A stretch of DNA of 64,000 bases from Zoroaster sp. YZ-2022 (taxonomy: Eukaryota; Echinodermata; Asteroidea; Forcipulatida; Zoroasteridae). The notes below the pieces were generated by a model that worked only from the letters and a program-made list of their open reading frames with translations, ran no database searches and was not told where the DNA came from. The position numbers and the translations under genes were made by a program. The stretch spans positions 56,219,711 through 56,283,710 of the forward strand of contig CM055817.1 in assembly GCA_029582265.1 (NCBI GenBank), in the 5' to 3' direction. Positions 62,171 to 64,000 of the stretch are shown here, in pieces. Position 1 is the stretch's first letter. Each line of letters starts with the position of its first letter.

Positions 62171-62759
62171 CTGATGGCCATGCATGTCCTTTGGAAAGTA
62201 TGTCGTATCCGACTGCCACTTTTAAAGTTTTTTGGGGGAATTTTTTTGCAGCCACTAACCAGTTAAAAAATGATTCTATAGATTTTTCTTGGACAGAATG
62301 CGAAAACTATCTTTAAAATCCACTCTTTTTTTATGTTTTATTAGAAGCTTGCTAGTATTAGTAAAGAACAGAATTTAGTGGATCGGAGTGGCCTCCATGT
62401 GTAGAAGGATTAAAGGATAAGGTCATCCCATTTTAAATTTAAAAAAATTCAAAAATTTATTGTCCAGATTTGTAACTTTTTGTTTTGTTTTTGTCAAATG
62501 TATCGCCTGCGTTTGCTCTTTCATTGAAAAAATGTCCTTTTAGAAAGAAAAAACATACTTTGAAATTATTTATATATTTCACAAAATATTGTCAGAAGAT
62601 CGGTTTAACAGTAAAAATGTGTTAAAATTAATTTATGACGAGACGCACAATAATTTTTTCAAAGTGGATATTTAGCCGGCACCGGCTTTCTTCTAGTAAA
62701 CGATATTAAGCCGGCAGATCGTATAGCGCCCTCTTTGACGCATACACGAGTAGCTGACA

Positions 62760-63128
62760 TTAACCCTCCTATAGGTTTAACACTCAAAGACACTCAAAAT
62801 TTGTATGTCTCTCTTAACCCATTGACTTTGTGCAGTGCGCTCAAATACATGCAAGCACATGTGGCTGTGTGATAGGAGGTCAAACCCAAAGACACTCAAA
62901 ATTTGTATGTAACTCCCAACCCATTGACTTTGTGCAGTGCACTCAAATAAATGCAAGGACATGTGGCTAGGATAGGTCAAACTAAAACCACTCGACAGTA
63001 CATACACAGCTCTGTGTGACTCTGTGGTTTGACCTACCAATTGGCAATGCAACCAAAAATATTCAAGTGACTGTCTGTGGGTGCCGTGCTGACTGGGCCA
63101 AATTTCAGCCTGGGCATAGAAGGGTTAA
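62760..63128. mobile_element. Nested MITE with TTAACCCTCCTATA ends and a direct repeat
   Basis: The ends are TTAACCCTCCTATAG and CATAGAAGGGTTAA. Inside are two direct units of about 112 bp (GACACTCAAAATTTGTATGT ... ACATGTGGCT). The ends resemble those of 24094-24411. Confidence 0.75.
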
Positions 63129-63157
63129 CGTATTAAATTACTGAGTCAATCGTCCAC

Positions 63158-63232
63158 ATCCTCGTAGCCGAATGGAAACGATCCCGCATCGCTATCGATA
63201 TGCTGCGCGTTCAATACCTGGTGACGCTTTTT
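63158..63232 (+). repeat. tRNA-like SINE head or tRNA pseudogene
   Basis: A perfect A box TAGCCGAATGG (63167-63177) and a near B box GCGTTCAATACC lie at tRNA-like spacing. The arms do not fold as a normal tRNA. Confidence 0.5.
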
Positions 63233-63769
63233 TTGAATTTTTTTTCATCCCAAAAAATAAGAATATTCTTCTTTTTTTACTAAAAATTTACTCATACATT
63301 TAAATGGATAGTACTACCTTTTTTTCTGATTTGTGGCTCTCAAGGATTTTTTTTAAAGGGAAATAAAGTCCGAAATTGTAAATGGTCTGATTTCCATCTC
63401 GTGAATACGAAGTCACAACGACAATGTTGGCGTGGAACCAGACTAACATTTGTCACGGTTAAATTTCTAAGTCCCCCAAAACGGTCACTGCGCATGTTCA
63501 GTGCCGTTCCGGCTTTATATCATTTACTGAAAGAAAGCCGGTGCCGGCTAAATATCCACTGCCTAATTTTTTTAGTACATAATTACCAAAACAATGTTTC
63601 TTACAGTTATTTTCATAAATGTGCCATTTTGCATCCACTTATACTCAAGTAAATAAATGTTTTAATTTAAAAAAATGTTGGTTAAAGTAGTGGAAGCTAC
63701 CATTAAAATAACAAAAAGTACGGCAATACATCTTTAAAACCCTTAAAGCAATTTACAGATACCCTGCTG

Positions 63770-63985
63770 AATGCAACAAAATGCAACAACAGAAAATTGT
63801 GCAGGCTGCTCAATGCAACAAGATCCGCCAGCTAGAACAATGGTTCTTTTGTTCTCTGCTGAGGGCAACAAGATGCAACAACTTTTTCATTTGTTGCATC
63901 TTGTTGCATCTTGTTGCATCTTGTTGCATCTTGTTGCATCTTGTTGCATTGAGCTTGGTAAGGGTTATTTAACCCTAACTCCCTA
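63770..63985. repeat. TTGTTGCATC repeats, related to 46540-47690
   Basis: Six tandem TTGTTGCATC units (about 63892-63950) follow inverse ATGCAACAA words, giving a foldback. The end TAACCCTAACTCCCTA matches the inverse at 46884-46900. Confidence 0.8.
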
Positions 63986-64000
63986 GGCCTACTTGCTTAC

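Larger units (their letters stand above)
62663..63561. mobile_element. TIR element with GTGGATATTTAGCCGGCACC ends
   Basis: The left GTGGATATTTAGCCGGCACC (then GGCTTTC) is inverted at the right as GGTGCCGGCTAAATATCCAC. It contains a nested MITE and a tRNA-like stretch. It has no transposase. Confidence 0.85.

Overview
The window looks like nuclear DNA of a marine invertebrate deuterostome. An echinoderm such as a sea star is my best guess, but the sequence alone does not settle it. The DNA is AT-rich and gene-poor. It has spliceosomal introns with GT..AG ends, tRNA-derived SINEs, many foldback/MITE elements, Penelope and R2/R4-type retroelement remnants, long AAT microsatellites and interstitial TTAGGG repeats. 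Only a few percent is coding.

The left half is an interleukin-17 locus. Two closely related four-exon IL-17-like genes lie in direct tandem (A, 2695-8367; B, 13563-19393). They arose by duplication of a block of about 8-9 kb (roughly 2050-9030 versus 12930-21757). The copies still align in promoter, first exon, signal peptide, parts of the introns, exon 3/4 and the AU-rich 3' flank. A third, older and more canonical IL-17-like gene (C, about 31427-36727) follows. All three share the same intron phases (0, 2, 2). Genes A and B have lost one of the two core IL-17 disulfides as a pair (both partner cysteines gone), while gene C keeps both. A and B each have a perfect NF-kB-type site about 45 bp upstream of a TATA box and ATTTA repeats just downstream, as expected of an inducible, unstable cytokine mRNA.

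The right half holds ribonuclease kappa (RNASEK) on the minus strand: two coding exons, 53706-53780 and 47746-47964, with a 5.7-kb intron and a full 97-residue product. Inside that intron, on the same strand, is a candidate two-exon gene for a 51-residue protein (50898-50152). A candidate plus-strand exon pair near 42949-43222 ends in a PDZ-ligand-like tail. A possible minus-strand 5' exon with a TATA-like promoter lies at the left edge (about 802-980).

Most of the rest is mobile or repetitive: a tRNA-Leu(CAA)-like SINE family with an AAT-side tail; a TTAA-flanked palindromic MITE family (at least eight copies); two hAT-type MITEs with perfect 8-bp target duplications, each nested in another element; a palindromic Penelope-like element bounded by (AAT)n arrays; an R2/R4-type endonuclease fragment between two (AAT)n arrays; many solo Penelope ends with a hammerhead-like core; a 1.8-kb satellite of 20/21-bp units; and a 2.3-kb foldback near 60-62 kb. 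The nesting gives a relative time order, and comparing genes A and B separates insertions older than the gene duplication from younger ones.
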